64,000 nt of DNA from Thiodiazotropha sp040506195 (GCA_040506195.1 JBEVXH010000013.1:33300-97299); one strand, 5' to 3'. Positions 46,994 through 56,150 are shown, counted from the stretch's first letter. Made by a program: numbers and translations. The notes: generated by a model not told the origin, from the sequence alone.

Positions 46994-47172
46994 TAGGGCC
47001 TGTTAACACTAACCCAATGGACTCTGATGCCCCTGAAAATGCGCCAATCAAGACGGCACCCAAAGGGTTGGGGCTATTTTTCCGCCCAGCGGCGTTATCA
47101 TTCGCTCATTCTGCCTTGCTGGACGAAAAATAGCCCAGGCAGAGCCCGTTGGAATGGTGTTAACAGGCCCTA
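46994..47172. mobile_element. MITE-like element with 16-bp terminal inverted repeats
   Basis: TAGGGCCTGTTAACAC at the left (46994-47009) and its exact reverse complement at the right (47157-47172) enclose 179 bp without a convincing gene. Inside, GGGCTATTTTTCCGCCCAGC (47071-47090) is largely complementary to 47118-47136, giving a long hairpin. If the first and last TA are taken as target duplication, the repeats begin with GGGCC. This is the build of a non-autonomous transposon derived from an insertion sequence. Solo ends occur at 29769 and, partly, at 37354. Confidence 0.75.
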
Positions 47173-47244
47173 AATCACACAGCAAGAACAAATCTCTATT
47201 AGAATGAAAAGATCACATAGCCTAAAAAATCAGGGAGCGGCATC

Positions 47245-48183
47245 ATGAAGGTTGCACTACTGGGCGGCACTGGTTTTGTCGGACACTATTTGACAGAGAA
47301 ATTACTGCAGCATGGTCATTTGCCCAGGGTGTTGGTCAGAGAGGGCTCGCCATATTTTTCCAAGCAAAATCAGCCTGTTGAGTGGGTGCGTGGTGACATC
47401 GAGGACAATAAAACACTCCGTCGTCTGCTCACCGGGGTTGATGCCGTAATCTACAATATAGGGATTCTCAGAGAAAATCCCTCGATGGGAATAACATTCG
47501 AAAAGCTCCAATATGAGTGGGTTGTCAAGACTGCCGAGTTGGCGAACGATCAACAAGTGAAACGTTTTATACTGATGAGCGCCAATGGCGTCGAACACGG
47601 CTTGACACCTTATCAGAAGACAAAATTGGCAGCGGAAAAGCATCTCCCCGGCAGCGGTCTTGATTGGACTGTTTTTCGTCCTTCCGTAATCTTCGGGAAT
47701 CCTTACGGAAAATTGGAATTCGTCACCATGCTGAAGCGGGACATCATAGACTCTCCACTGCCCGCGCCACTTTTTTATGAGGGCCTGCTACCGTCCAATC
47801 CCGGTGGTTTTCAGCTGTCTCCGGTGCATGTCGAGGATGTCGCCGAGTGCTTTGTGTCATGCCTTGACAAGCCTGAGACTTTCAGCGACATCTATACCCT
47901 GGGAGGTCCACAGAACCTGACCTGGAAAGAGATACTGACTATCATTGCCGATACCCTCGGAAGAAGGAAACTTATGCTGCCAGTACCTGCTTTTGCACCC
48001 ACCTTGGCGGCAACGGCACTCGATAGATTCCCCTGGTTTCCGATCAGTCGCGATCAGATTCGCATGCTGTTGAAAGGGAATATCTGCAGTGGCGGGAGAA
48101 TCTTCAAACTCTGTGATATTCAGCCTCACAGTTTTGACAAAGAGACCCTGAACTATATTGCAGCCCAACCCGAGGAAGGATAG
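47245..48183 (+). CDS. Atypical SDR / NDUFA9-like NAD(P)-binding protein
   Basis: A 312-residue protein with the nucleotide-binding Gly motif VALLGGTGFVGHYL at the N-terminus, DAVIYNIGI, RFILMSANGVEHGLTPYQKTKLAAE (modified Tyr-x3-Lys) and VFRPSVIFGNPYG. It belongs to the atypical short-chain dehydrogenases that include the complex I assembly subunit NDUFA9 and isoflavone-reductase-like proteins; many act as NAD(P)H sensors. GGGAG precedes the ATG. The MITE lies 72 bp upstream. Confidence 0.85.
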   Translation: MKVALLGGTGFVGHYLTEKLLQHGHLPRVLVREGSPYFSKQNQPVEWVRGDIEDNKTLRRLLTGVDAVIYNIGILRENPSMGITFEKLQYEWVVKTAELANDQQVKRFILMSANGVEHGLTPYQKTKLAAEKHLPGSGLDWTVFRPSVIFGNPYGKLEFVTMLKRDIIDSPLPAPLFYEGLLPSNPGGFQLSPVHVEDVAECFVSCLDKPETFSDIYTLGGPQNLTWKEILTIIADTLGRRKLMLPVPAFAPTLAATALDRFPWFPISRDQIRMLLKGNICSGGRIFKLCDIQPHSFDKETLNYIAAQPEEG

Positions 48184-48209
48184 ATAGAGCGAAATCAGGG
48201 TTGATCACT

Positions 48210-49427
48210 CTATGAAGAGGCTTCGCGGTTTGAGGGATTGAATATTCTCAATATCAGATAACCGATGACCGCGGAGAGACCGGAACCGAGCAATATGCCA
48301 AGCCGATCACCCATGATAATGCTGCTTGTTCCACCCTGTTCAAACGCCAACGAAGCGATAAAGAGGCTCATGGTGAAACCGATTCCGCACAAAATTGTGG
48401 TGGCATAAAAACCCGACCAGCTGGCCCCGTTCGGCAGTTTGGCAAAGCCAAGCACAATCGCAACACCGCAAAACAGCATGATACCAATCTGCTTGCCGAC
48501 AAAGAGTCCTGCCGCAATGCCCAAGGGTATGGGTTCCAACAAAGCATCAAAGGTCAACCCTGACAAAGAAACACCTGCATTGGCAAATGCAAACAGGGGT
48601 ACAATCAATATTGCCACCCATTGATGCAGCCCATGCTCCACCTCACGGAGAGGTGAGCGATCGCTGTTTTTGGGATCCTTGATAGGAATCATAAGCCCGA
48701 GAATCACACCGGCCAGAGTGGCATGTACACCCGATTTCAAAACCGCCACCCAGAGAATCACACCGACCATCACATAGGCCGAGACCCGGGACACTTGCAG
48801 CATATTCAGGACAAAGAGGACGGTGATTGCCACCACGGCGATTATCAGACTGGCAAATGAGAGGTCTGCCGTGTAAAAAATAGCGATGATGATAATTGCA
48901 CCCAGATCATCAAAAATCGCCAGCGCCATCAAAAAGACCCGAAGTGAGACAGGTACACGTTTCCCCAATAAAGATATGATTCCAAGGGCGAAGGCTATAT
49001 CCGTAGCTGCAGGTATTGCCCAGCCATTCAACGCTACCGGATCACTCTGATTCAGCCAGTAATAGATAGCAGCCGGAACCAGCATACCGCCGATAGCACC
49101 CAATCCGGGTAGAATGATCTGATCGAGACGGGAGAGTTCACCTTCAAGAAACTCGCGCTTCACTTCGAGTCCGATCAACATGAAGAATACGGCCATCAAA
49201 CCGTCGTTGATCCATAACAACAGCGGTTTTGCAAGATGCAGCTCACCGATACGAATCTCAACCGGTGTATCCAGTAACGCATCATAGAACCAATTCAAAG
49301 GCGAGTTCTCGAGTATCATCGCCAAGATAGCGGCGAATATCAGAAGGATTCCACTGGAGGAATCCTGGCGCATGAAATCCTGCAGCCAGTTCGATATTTC
49401 TGATGAATACTCTCTATCTTTTTCCAT
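48210..49427 (-). CDS. nhaA: Na+/H+ antiporter NhaA
   Basis: A 405-residue inner-membrane protein with 12 helices. The ion-binding Asp pair is in ALAIFDDLGAIIIIAIFY, and the helix IV/XI crossing elements are in AIPAATDIAFALGII and GIGFTMSLFIASLAF. NhaA exchanges Na+ for H+ to hold cytoplasmic pH and sodium at bay, fitting a marine or saline habitat and the sodium-coupled symporters in the window. Monocistronic. Confidence 0.95.
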   Translation of the reverse strand: MEKDREYSSEISNWLQDFMRQDSSSGILLIFAAILAMILENSPLNWFYDALLDTPVEIRIGELHLAKPLLLWINDGLMAVFFMLIGLEVKREFLEGELSRLDQIILPGLGAIGGMLVPAAIYYWLNQSDPVALNGWAIPAATDIAFALGIISLLGKRVPVSLRVFLMALAIFDDLGAIIIIAIFYTADLSFASLIIAVVAITVLFVLNMLQVSRVSAYVMVGVILWVAVLKSGVHATLAGVILGLMIPIKDPKNSDRSPLREVEHGLHQWVAILIVPLFAFANAGVSLSGLTFDALLEPIPLGIAAGLFVGKQIGIMLFCGVAIVLGFAKLPNGASWSGFYATTILCGIGFTMSLFIASLAFEQGGTSSIIMGDRLGILLGSGLSAVIGYLILRIFNPSNREASS

Positions 49428-49718
49428 ATTCCGTCGCTTCCCCTAGGATGTGGATTCTTGCAAAATCCTGATTTCAGCTTGTGATAAACAAGGTTACCAA
49501 ACAATCGGACAATATATCACTCACGGTTAGATTATCAGCCGCATGATGCGATACCATGTCAACATCCGCTGATTCATGCATTTATTTTATCACTACTCCA
49601 GCCTGAAATGGTCTACATCTCATGGGTGTTTATGTCGCTGTAAGTGGTGATGGTTTTCAATAGCAACGAATGGTGCATCCCGCTGAACCAAGCACACTTC
49701 ACACATTCACGATCATGC
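49428..49718. other. 291-bp non-coding stretch upstream of nhaA
   Basis: Upstream of nhaA and downstream of phaC (both on the minus strand), this AT-rich stretch shows no convincing ORF. It should hold the nhaA promoter. No clear operator or RNA motif was seen. Confidence 0.4.
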
Positions 49719-49746
49719 AAAAAAAAGGGGTGCCTGGCGGCACCCC
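49719..49746 (-). terminator. Rho-independent terminator of phaC
   Basis: On the minus strand, GGGGTGCC/GGCACCCC (8 bp, 49727-49734 with 49739-49746) is followed by eight T (49719-49726). It lies about 50 bp after the phaC stop. A second hairpin without T-run, CCGGTAG/CTACCGG, lies at 49754-49770. Confidence 0.92.
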
Positions 49747-49794
49747 TAAGAAACCGGTAGAGACTACCGGCGGAGGATCATACTGTTGCGAATG

Positions 49795-50862
49795 TCAGGA
49801 ACGCTCATCCAGCCACTTGCCGATTGCCGGCGGCACCTGCTTTTGCGCTTTTCCGCTGACATAGATACCGATGTGGCCACCCGGAAAGGAGAGCTCGGTG
49901 TAATCCTTGCTGCCGGTCAGGTTGCGCAGTGCACGGGAGGAATCGGGCGGCACCAGGTGGTCCTGTTCGGCATAGATATTGAGTACGGGACAGGTAACGT
50001 TCTTTAAATCTACCGGGCGGTCACCGATTGTCACACCGCCCTCAAGAAATCCGTTCTTCTGATAAAAAACCTTCACGAATTGCCTGAAAGTCTCGCCCGC
50101 CTGGTCCGGGCTGTCGAAGATCCATTTCTCCATGCGCAGAAAGTTCTTCAGCTTATCCTCGTCCTCCAGCACATCCACCATACTCAGATATTTCTGACCG
50201 GTGAGGCTGAAAGGCTTGAGTGAGAGAAAAGTCCAGTTCAGAAGTTCACCCGGCACATTGCCCAGAGTGTCGATCAACAGATCCACATCCATTTGCTGAA
50301 CCCACGCGGAGAGCATATTGTCAGGGGTCTTAAAATCGACCGGCGTGACCATGGTGATCAGATTTTTGACTTTGTCTGGATGCAGTGAGGTGTAACAGAG
50401 GCTGAAAGCGCCACCCTGACAGATCCCCAGAATATTGATCTTATCGAGTTTATGGCGCTTGCGGACCACATCCACACAGCGGTCCAAATAACCGTTGATA
50501 TAGTCATCCATGGTCATCGCACGATCCGCCTCATCGGGATATCCCCAATCTATCAGGTAGACATCCTGTCCCGCCGCAAGGAGATTGCCAACGGTCGAAC
50601 GATTCTCCTGAATATCCGTCATATAGGGGCGGTTAACCAATGCATAGACAATCAATGTCGGTACGGAGCTTTGTACTACATCGGTAGGTGACTCATAGCG
50701 ATAGAGCCGTAATTTATCTTCCCGGTAGACCTCTACTTTGGGTGTAACACCCGTATCGATCTTCTCGGCATTCAAAAGATTCTCGACCCCTTTACCCAGC
50801 TTGCGGCTGTAGTCATACATCTCTTCGGCCAGCTGATCGGGGCGTATGTTAAATGGTTGCAC
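49795..50862 (-). CDS. phaC: Class III PHA synthase catalytic subunit PhaC
   Basis: A 355-residue alpha/beta-hydrolase-fold synthase that polymerises 3-hydroxyacyl-CoA into polyester at the granule surface. The lipase-like box GICQGGAFSL carries the catalytic Cys 148; Asp in YAEQDHLVPP and His in FPGGHIGIYVSG complete the triad. The short length is typical of class III, which needs PhaE. The start is GTG at 50862, with GAGGAG at ideal spacing; the longer TTG frame is unlikely. phaE lies 107 bp upstream on the same strand. Confidence 0.96.
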   Translation of the reverse strand: MQPFNIRPDQLAEEMYDYSRKLGKGVENLLNAEKIDTGVTPKVEVYREDKLRLYRYESPTDVVQSSVPTLIVYALVNRPYMTDIQENRSTVGNLLAAGQDVYLIDWGYPDEADRAMTMDDYINGYLDRCVDVVRKRHKLDKINILGICQGGAFSLCYTSLHPDKVKNLITMVTPVDFKTPDNMLSAWVQQMDVDLLIDTLGNVPGELLNWTFLSLKPFSLTGQKYLSMVDVLEDEDKLKNFLRMEKWIFDSPDQAGETFRQFVKVFYQKNGFLEGGVTIGDRPVDLKNVTCPVLNIYAEQDHLVPPDSSRALRNLTGSKDYTELSFPGGHIGIYVSGKAQKQVPPAIGKWLDERS

Positions 50863-50969
50863 GTCTATTCTCCTCAAATCCTAGATCTGCTCGCTACGGC
50901 ATTTCAGCAAACAGGCCATTTGTTCATTTCACACGGGTGAATCCACTAACGCATGTCACTGCAGTCAGC

Positions 50970-52046
50970 CTAGTTTTTCTTGACAGCCGCCTTCTTTTTC
51001 GCAACTGCCTTTTTCTTCGGTGTAGAGCTCCTCTTGGTCGGCGCCGCAGGCGTTTGCTGCTTGTCAGAGGCAAGACTACGCAGTTCGATCATCTGCTCTT
51101 TCAGCAGTTCGATCTCAGCACGCATTGCCTTATTTTCACGGCGTGATTCCTGGAGTCTGTCCTGCAGGGTTCGCAGCTCTCTGCGGGTTGGCATATTCAT
51201 ACCACCCAGCGCCTCATCCACCAGCTGTCCAAGCTTATGTTTCAGCGCCATCAGGCTATTGACCAGGCTACCGTGTATTTTGGCGTATTCAGGCGTCATC
51301 ACCTGTTCACCATAGACCTCCTCACTGCTTCCAACCCAGAGATCATAGAGTCCACGTGCGCTATCCACTTGATTGCCTTCATCGATCAACGCCTCGATCT
51401 TCTCTTTCAATCTATTTGCCGAAAGCATACCCAGGTTGGAAAAGAATCCCATGTACTCACCCAGGCAACGCTGGTATTCGACCACTCGCTGTGTCAGTTG
51501 CTTATACTGTCTCTCCTCTTCACGGGTGTAGCCAAGACCGGGAGCGCTGAGAAAGCGATCCAGATCACCCGTATGAGGCATATTGCGCAGTAGGTCACCG
51601 GGCATCAGTGACAGTGAGGAGATCATGCGCTGCCAGTTGTCCATCGGCATTTCCCAGAACGCCATCATCTTATGCAGCGCGTCGTCACCCGCAGCCTCGG
51701 TATTTCCGAAAATGCCCCCCATGTTTCCGCTAAAAAGCTTCTGCAGGTCGGCGACCGTACGATTGGCCGCATCCATCCAGTCATTACTCTGACCGGCATT
51801 CTTGTAATAACCCTCTGCCATTCTGAAATAACTTTGGGTCTGTTCCATCATCTTGTTCATGAAATCACGGGTCATATCATTGGCCCCGGGTGACAGGCCC
51901 TGCCACCAATGCTCCATGGCGCTCTCCAGGGGAGATTTTACCGGCTGCTTCATGCCCATTGCCTGACGGCTCATATCGGTCCAGGTTTCCCAGTATTTCT
52001 GCTGGGTCTTCATCCAGTCCTCGTTCCAGAATGCAGATTCACTCAT
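50970..52046 (-). CDS. phaE: Class III PHA synthase subunit PhaE
   Basis: A 358-residue helical protein with the PhaE features WNEDWMKTQQKYWETW, MMAFWEMPMDNWQRM and RVVEYQRCLGEYMGFFSNLG. Residues ~290-330 form a coiled coil, and the last ~25 residues are Lys/Ala-rich (KKKAVAKKKAAVKK), a tail that could bind DNA or the granule surface. PhaE pairs with PhaC and greatly raises its activity. It is divergent from phaA across a 297-bp control region. Confidence 0.95.
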   Translation of the reverse strand: MSESAFWNEDWMKTQQKYWETWTDMSRQAMGMKQPVKSPLESAMEHWWQGLSPGANDMTRDFMNKMMEQTQSYFRMAEGYYKNAGQSNDWMDAANRTVADLQKLFSGNMGGIFGNTEAAGDDALHKMMAFWEMPMDNWQRMISSLSLMPGDLLRNMPHTGDLDRFLSAPGLGYTREEERQYKQLTQRVVEYQRCLGEYMGFFSNLGMLSANRLKEKIEALIDEGNQVDSARGLYDLWVGSSEEVYGEQVMTPEYAKIHGSLVNSLMALKHKLGQLVDEALGGMNMPTRRELRTLQDRLQESRRENKAMRAEIELLKEQMIELRSLASDKQQTPAAPTKRSSTPKKKAVAKKKAAVKKN

Positions 52047-52196
52047 GGTCTAGTCCCGTGTTTGCGACGCAGTGTCGATTAATATCATTGATTGAATGTG
52101 CCGAAGTAAGGCCCGGTTGAGTCCAGATAGCCGAACGGCCATCCCAGACATAAAAACCTAAACTCAACACTCATGCCTAAATAAGCTAGCAATAAA

Positions 52197-52210
52197 ATTT
52201 GTGCGCTGCA
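52197..52210. promoter_or_regulatory. Candidate PhaR operator in the phaE-phaA intergenic region
   Basis: ATTTGTGCGCTGCA matches 13 of 14 bases of the motif just upstream of the phaP promoter (54314-54327). Both are followed by an A/T-rich stretch. Paracoccus PhaR is known to bind TGC-rich DNA at pha genes, so this site may let PhaR control phaEC, phaA or both. Confidence 0.45.
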
Positions 52211-52343
52211 ACATTTTTTGCTACAACTTAGGCAGCATTCAGCATTCAGAAACCCGGAAAGCTGATGTGAAACGCCATTCGGTGTCCGTTTTGAGCATTA
52301 TGACGGGCCATTCAATAAACATAAAACATGAGGATTACCCAAC

Positions 52344-53528
52344 GTGAGTGAGAATATCGTCATCGTCGGCGCAGCCCGAAGCGCCATCGGTTCGTTTGGT
52401 GGCAGCCTGGCTGGTATTCCTGGCCATCAGCTGGGAGCATCTATTATCAAGGGTCTGCTTGAGCGTACCGGTGTCGGGCCGGAACAGGTGGATGAAGTGA
52501 TTCTTGGCCAGGTCCTGACCGCAGGAACCGGTCAGAATCCCGCCCGTCAGGCGGCTATCGCAGCAGGATTACCCGTTGAAACATCGGCCCTGACCATCAA
52601 CAAAGTCTGTGGCAGCGGCCTAAAAGCTGTACATTTAGCTATGCAGGCCGTGGTTTGCGGTGATGCCGAAATCGTCATTGCCGGGGGTCAGGAAAACATG
52701 AGCATGGCGCCTCATCTGCTGCCCAATTCACGCAATGGCAGTAAAATGGGCGATTGGAAAATGATCGACAGCATGATCGTCGATGGCCTTTGGGATGCAT
52801 TCAATAACTATCACATGGGCACCACAGCCGAAAATATCGCAGGTAAATTCAATCTCAGCCGTGAAGATCAGGATGCCTTTGCCGCCGCATCGCAACAGAA
52901 GGCGGAGGCGGCACTGAATGAGCATGTATTCGCTGATGAGATCATACCTATCGAAATCCCGCAACGCCGAGGGGATCCCATCGTCTTTGATCGTGATGAG
53001 TTTCCGCGTCCGGGCACTACGGCCGAGTCTCTCGGCAAACTGCGCCCTGCCTTTTCCAAGGAAGGTAGCGTCACTCCAGGTAACGCCTCGGGAATCAACG
53101 ATGGGGCTGCTGCTGTCATGGTGATGAGCGAGACCAAGGCAAAAGCGCTGGGGCTCACACCAATGGTACGGGTCGTCGCCTTTGCATCGGCCGGTGTTGA
53201 TCCCTCAATCATGGGCACCGGCCCCATTCCCGCCTCTACCAAGTGTCTGGACAGGGCGGGGTGGAAGGTCGATGACCTTGATAGGATCGAGGCAAACGAA
53301 GCCTTTGCGGCCCAGGCCATGTGTGTAAATCAGGAGATGGGCTGGGATAGCTCGAAGGTGAACGTCCACGGTGGCGCCATTGCCTTGGGACACCCGATCG
53401 GGGCATCCGGCTGCCGTGTGTTGGTCACCCTGTTGCATGAGATGAAGCGCAGCGGTTCCCAGAAAGGCCTCGCAACCCTGTGTATCGGGGGCGGCCAGGG
53501 TGTCGCCATGGCGGTCGAAAAAGTCTGA
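52344..53528 (+). CDS. phaA: Acetyl-CoA acetyltransferase PhaA (beta-ketothiolase)
   Basis: A 394-residue thiolase condensing two acetyl-CoA to acetoacetyl-CoA, the first step of poly(3-hydroxybutyrate) synthesis. The acyl-accepting Cys is in INKVCGSGLKAVHLAMQ, the His in GGAIALGHPIGASGCRVL and the second Cys in LCIGGGQGVAM. The start is GTG at 52344, with GAGGA upstream. It heads the plus-strand half of the pha cluster. Confidence 0.96.
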   Translation: MSENIVIVGAARSAIGSFGGSLAGIPGHQLGASIIKGLLERTGVGPEQVDEVILGQVLTAGTGQNPARQAAIAAGLPVETSALTINKVCGSGLKAVHLAMQAVVCGDAEIVIAGGQENMSMAPHLLPNSRNGSKMGDWKMIDSMIVDGLWDAFNNYHMGTTAENIAGKFNLSREDQDAFAAASQQKAEAALNEHVFADEIIPIEIPQRRGDPIVFDRDEFPRPGTTAESLGKLRPAFSKEGSVTPGNASGINDGAAAVMVMSETKAKALGLTPMVRVVAFASAGVDPSIMGTGPIPASTKCLDRAGWKVDDLDRIEANEAFAAQAMCVNQEMGWDSSKVNVHGGAIALGHPIGASGCRVLVTLLHEMKRSGSQKGLATLCIGGGQGVAMAVEKV

Positions 53529-53763
53529 AACAAGCCCTTAAAATGCGGGTAACTGCTGAAAAAAGCGGTTTTTAACCTGCAGGTGGGCTGGGTATGGCGG
53601 AGACCATACCCAGCCCATATTCGGTTCTGAAACCCTACTCCCGATAGCCTGAAAAAGTGGTTTTGCCGCTGACTTCCACACTTTCAGTGCCTCATTTAAT
53701 ATTCTCAGTGCCTTGTTTGAGGTAAACTGGTCGTCAACGATATCCAGGAACAGTTGCAGGGTC

Positions 53764-54219
53764 ATGTCTGAGCGCATCATAAAAAAATATCCCAACCGTC
53801 GGTTGTACGATACTGAACAAAGCAAATACATCACATTGACACAGCTCCGCCAACTGATCATCAGCGGTGAATCGATCAAAGTCGTGGATTCAACCTCCGA
53901 GGAGGACATAACACGCAATATCCTGCTACAGATAATCCTGGAGACGGAATCCGGCGGTCAGCCCCTATTCACCGCCAACATGCTTTCCCAGATCATCCGT
54001 TTCTATGGCGGCACTCTGCAAGGTATTTTCGGCAACTATTTGGAGCAGAGCCTTGGGCTCTTTACAGCGCAGCAGGAGCAGCTAAAAAAGAATCTGGGCG
54101 AAGACCCGTTTACTGCGATGACAAATCTGGCCCAGAGCAATATGAAAATGTGGACCGATTTACAGAAAGATTTTTTCACTGCAGCAGGTTTTCCCAAAAC
54201 AAAAAAAGAAGATTCATAG
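53764..54219 (+). CDS. phaR: PHA synthesis regulator PhaR
   Basis: A 151-residue regulator with the N-terminal DNA-binding domain (RIIKKYPNRRLYDTEQSKYI, LTQLRQLI) and the PHB-accumulation domain (QPLFTANMLSQIIRFYGGTL). PhaR represses phasin genes until nascent polymer granules titrate it away. The start is the ATG at 53764, where the family's N-terminus begins. It lies between phaA and phaP; TGC-rich sites near the phaP promoter are its likely targets. Confidence 0.95.
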   Translation: MSERIIKKYPNRRLYDTEQSKYITLTQLRQLIISGESIKVVDSTSEEDITRNILLQIILETESGGQPLFTANMLSQIIRFYGGTLQGIFGNYLEQSLGLFTAQQEQLKKNLGEDPFTAMTNLAQSNMKMWTDLQKDFFTAAGFPKTKKEDS

Positions 54220-54313
54220 AACCCCCCTCAAATTACACCATAACCTCTTGATATTAATACAATTAATCAAGATCCTCATAAATATACCCGAAAATTTGCA
54301 TAAAATACAAAAG

Positions 54314-54385
54314 ATTTGTGCGGTGCACAATTTTCTCTTGACAGTCGCTTGCTGGTGGACTATGCTGCACTGCAACAATGCTGCA
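54314..54385 (+). promoter_or_regulatory. phaP promoter with TGC-rich candidate PhaR sites
   Basis: TTGACA (54338-54343) is followed after exactly 17 bp by TATGCT (54361-54366), a strong sigma-70-type promoter for phaP. Upstream, TTGTGC-GGT-GCACAA (54316-54330) is a perfect inverted repeat inside the motif shared with 52197. ATGCTGCA occurs twice, at 54362 and 54378, covering the -10 and start region. Binding there would block transcription. Confidence 0.7.
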
Positions 54386-54413
54386 ATGCACAACCAACCC
54401 AGGAGCATATATC

Positions 54414-54785
54414 ATGGCTAAAGCGAAAGAGAACATCGAGATGATTAGTGAATTCAACACCGCCGGTTACGAGAGTTTCCGTCAGCTGAGCGACATCAGC
54501 CTGAAGGCTTGGAATCAGGTTATGGAAGCTCAGGTGAACACCCTGAACACCCTCATGAACACCAGCATGGAACAACTGAAGCTTGTTTCCGAAGCCAAAG
54601 ACTACCAAGAGGTCGTCCGCGGTCAAATGGATCTTTCCCGTAAACTGGGTGAAGATCTGATGAGCAAGACCCGCGAGGCTGTCGAGCTGAGCCAGAAGAC
54701 CGGTGAAGAGGTACGCGGCTGGTATGAGAGCAACCTGGCAACCGCAAACGAAAAGATCAGCAAAGTCGCTGAGAAGGCCGCTTAA
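54414..54785 (+). CDS. phaP: Phasin family protein PhaP
   Basis: A 123-residue amphipathic helical protein (MISEFNTAGYESFRQLSDIS, WNQVMEAQVNTLNTLMNTSM, LMSKTREAVELSQKTGEEV) that coats PHA granules and controls their size. AGGAG at good spacing supports the ATG at 54414. It has its own promoter, and a strong terminator follows, so it can be expressed far above its neighbours, as phasins are. Confidence 0.93.
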   Translation: MAKAKENIEMISEFNTAGYESFRQLSDISLKAWNQVMEAQVNTLNTLMNTSMEQLKLVSEAKDYQEVVRGQMDLSRKLGEDLMSKTREAVELSQKTGEEVRGWYESNLATANEKISKVAEKAA

Positions 54786-54814
54786 TCGCGCCATTGCTTG
54801 AATGACCTATCGAT

Positions 54815-54840
54815 AACCGGCGGCCCTGCCGCCGGTTTTT
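54815..54840 (+). terminator. Rho-independent terminator of phaP
   Basis: A 10-bp stem AACCGGCGGC/GCCGCCGGTT (54815-54824 with 54828-54837) with a 3-base loop runs into TTTTT. It lies 30 bp after the phaP stop and isolates phaP from phaB. Confidence 0.93.
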
Positions 54841-55036
54841 CATTAACCTGAATCTGTAGCTTGATCAGTGATGAAGCATGCAGGCGCCTGATTCGACTAC
54901 AGGGATAATGTTGCAGGAAGAACGGCTTAATCAGATTGAATTGGGGATGTTTTTTTGCCGGAGCGGTCAATTAGCTGAATCACGCTAACTGGTCACTCTA
55001 GAGATTTAGGCTACCAGACATTGAGGAAGTATAAGA

Positions 55037-55786
55037 ATGAGCTGTAAAGATAAACTCGCTGTAGTCACTGGTGGTATGGGCGGTATCGGTACCGCGATCT
55101 GTTTACGTCTCGCCCAGGAAGGGGCAAAAGTCGTCGCCACCTGCCACCCATCGGAAGTGGACCAGATCGATAGCTGGGTACAGAAACAGAAGGATCAGAG
55201 TGCAGAAGTTGATGTTATTGCTGGAGATGTTTCCACCTCTGAGGGTGGATCCGCTTTGATGAGTGAAATTGTCGAAAAATATGGTTCGGTGGATATCCTG
55301 GTCAACTGTGCCGGCATTACCCGGGACTCGACCATGAAAAAGATGACCTCTGAGCAGTGGGATGCTGTCATCGATACCAATTTGAGCAGTGCCTTCTATG
55401 TTACCAGTCCAGTCTGGAACGGCATGATCGAACGTGGATTCGGCCGGGTAATCAACATCTCTTCGGTGAACGGTCAAAGGGGCCAATTCGGTCAAGCCAA
55501 CTACTCTGCAGCCAAGGCGGGTATGCATGGTTTTACCATGGCACTGGCCTACGAAGGTGCAGCAAAGGGTGTGACTATCAATACAATTTCACCCGGCTAT
55601 ATCGAAACCGCAATGACCGCCGCAATGCGGGATGACGTTCGCGACGCCATAATCAGTGGTATTCCCATGCGGCGCATGGGGCAGCCGGAGGAGATTGCTC
55701 ATGCCGTGGCCTTCCTGGCAGACGACTCGAGTACCTATATCACCGGCGCCAATCTGCCTGTCAATGGCGGCCTGTTTATCCATTAA
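55037..55786 (+). CDS. phaB: Acetoacetyl-CoA reductase PhaB
   Basis: A 249-residue short-chain dehydrogenase that reduces acetoacetyl-CoA to (R)-3-hydroxybutyryl-CoA with NADPH, feeding PhaC/PhaE. The cofactor loop is VTGGMGGIGTAI, the active site ISSVNGQRGQFGQANYSAAKAG in parts (Ser, Tyr-x3-Lys), and the C-terminus GANLPVNGGLFIH is typical. GAGGAAG precedes the ATG. It closes the pha cluster. Confidence 0.95.
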   Translation: MSCKDKLAVVTGGMGGIGTAICLRLAQEGAKVVATCHPSEVDQIDSWVQKQKDQSAEVDVIAGDVSTSEGGSALMSEIVEKYGSVDILVNCAGITRDSTMKKMTSEQWDAVIDTNLSSAFYVTSPVWNGMIERGFGRVINISSVNGQRGQFGQANYSAAKAGMHGFTMALAYEGAAKGVTINTISPGYIETAMTAAMRDDVRDAIISGIPMRRMGQPEEIAHAVAFLADDSSTYITGANLPVNGGLFIH

Positions 55787-55818
55787 TCATATCACTTCTC
55801 CCTCAAGTGATCTTTCCT

Positions 55819-55846
55819 ACCCGGCATCCCCTGCCGGGTTTTTTTT
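55819..55846 (+). terminator. Rho-independent terminator of phaB
   Basis: An 8-bp stem ACCCGGCA/TGCCGGGT (55819-55826 with 55832-55839) with a 5-base loop is followed by a run of T to 55846. It lies about 33 bp after the phaB stop. Confidence 0.92.
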
Positions 55847-56150
55847 CTAAGCAGTTAACAGCGTATCCGACAGTTTGAATCGGAAGCGGTAACCCGTCAG
55901 AATATCGAAGAAATCAGGTGGAAGGATAGGTATCGTCTGAATCGTTAGCCGTTCTTGACGCTTAGCACTAACGACCGACACACCAATTTGCTCGTCATGC
56001 CATAAGAGAAGTCCGGTTTCACGTGATCGGATGACATCTAAGTAGGTCTAAGCGTGCTCAAAGCCCGATATCGTAGGGATCACTATCAAATGGATCAGGC
56101 CAAGCAGGATCTTCTGGCCATGTATTCAGCTGTTCTCGTAATTTCAGCAT
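55847..56150 (-). pseudogene. Broken small gene (about 100 codons) with a frameshift and a stop
   Basis: On the minus strand an ATG at 56150, preceded by GGAG at good spacing, opens a protein-like frame (MLKLREQLNTWPEDPAWPDP, then FDSDPYDIGL) that stops at 56058. In another frame, after a TAG at 56048-56050, 66 codons continue to a TAG at 55847 with an equally protein-like translation (TYLDVIRSRETGLLLWHDEQ, ILPPDFFDILTGYRFRFKLS). The two read as one protein of about 100 residues damaged by one frameshift and one nonsense change. The family is not recognised. Confidence 0.45.

Noticed and set aside
46936..47133. 65-codon frame across the MITE-like element
   Set aside because: Starts outside the element and runs through its terminal repeat; composition is not protein-like.
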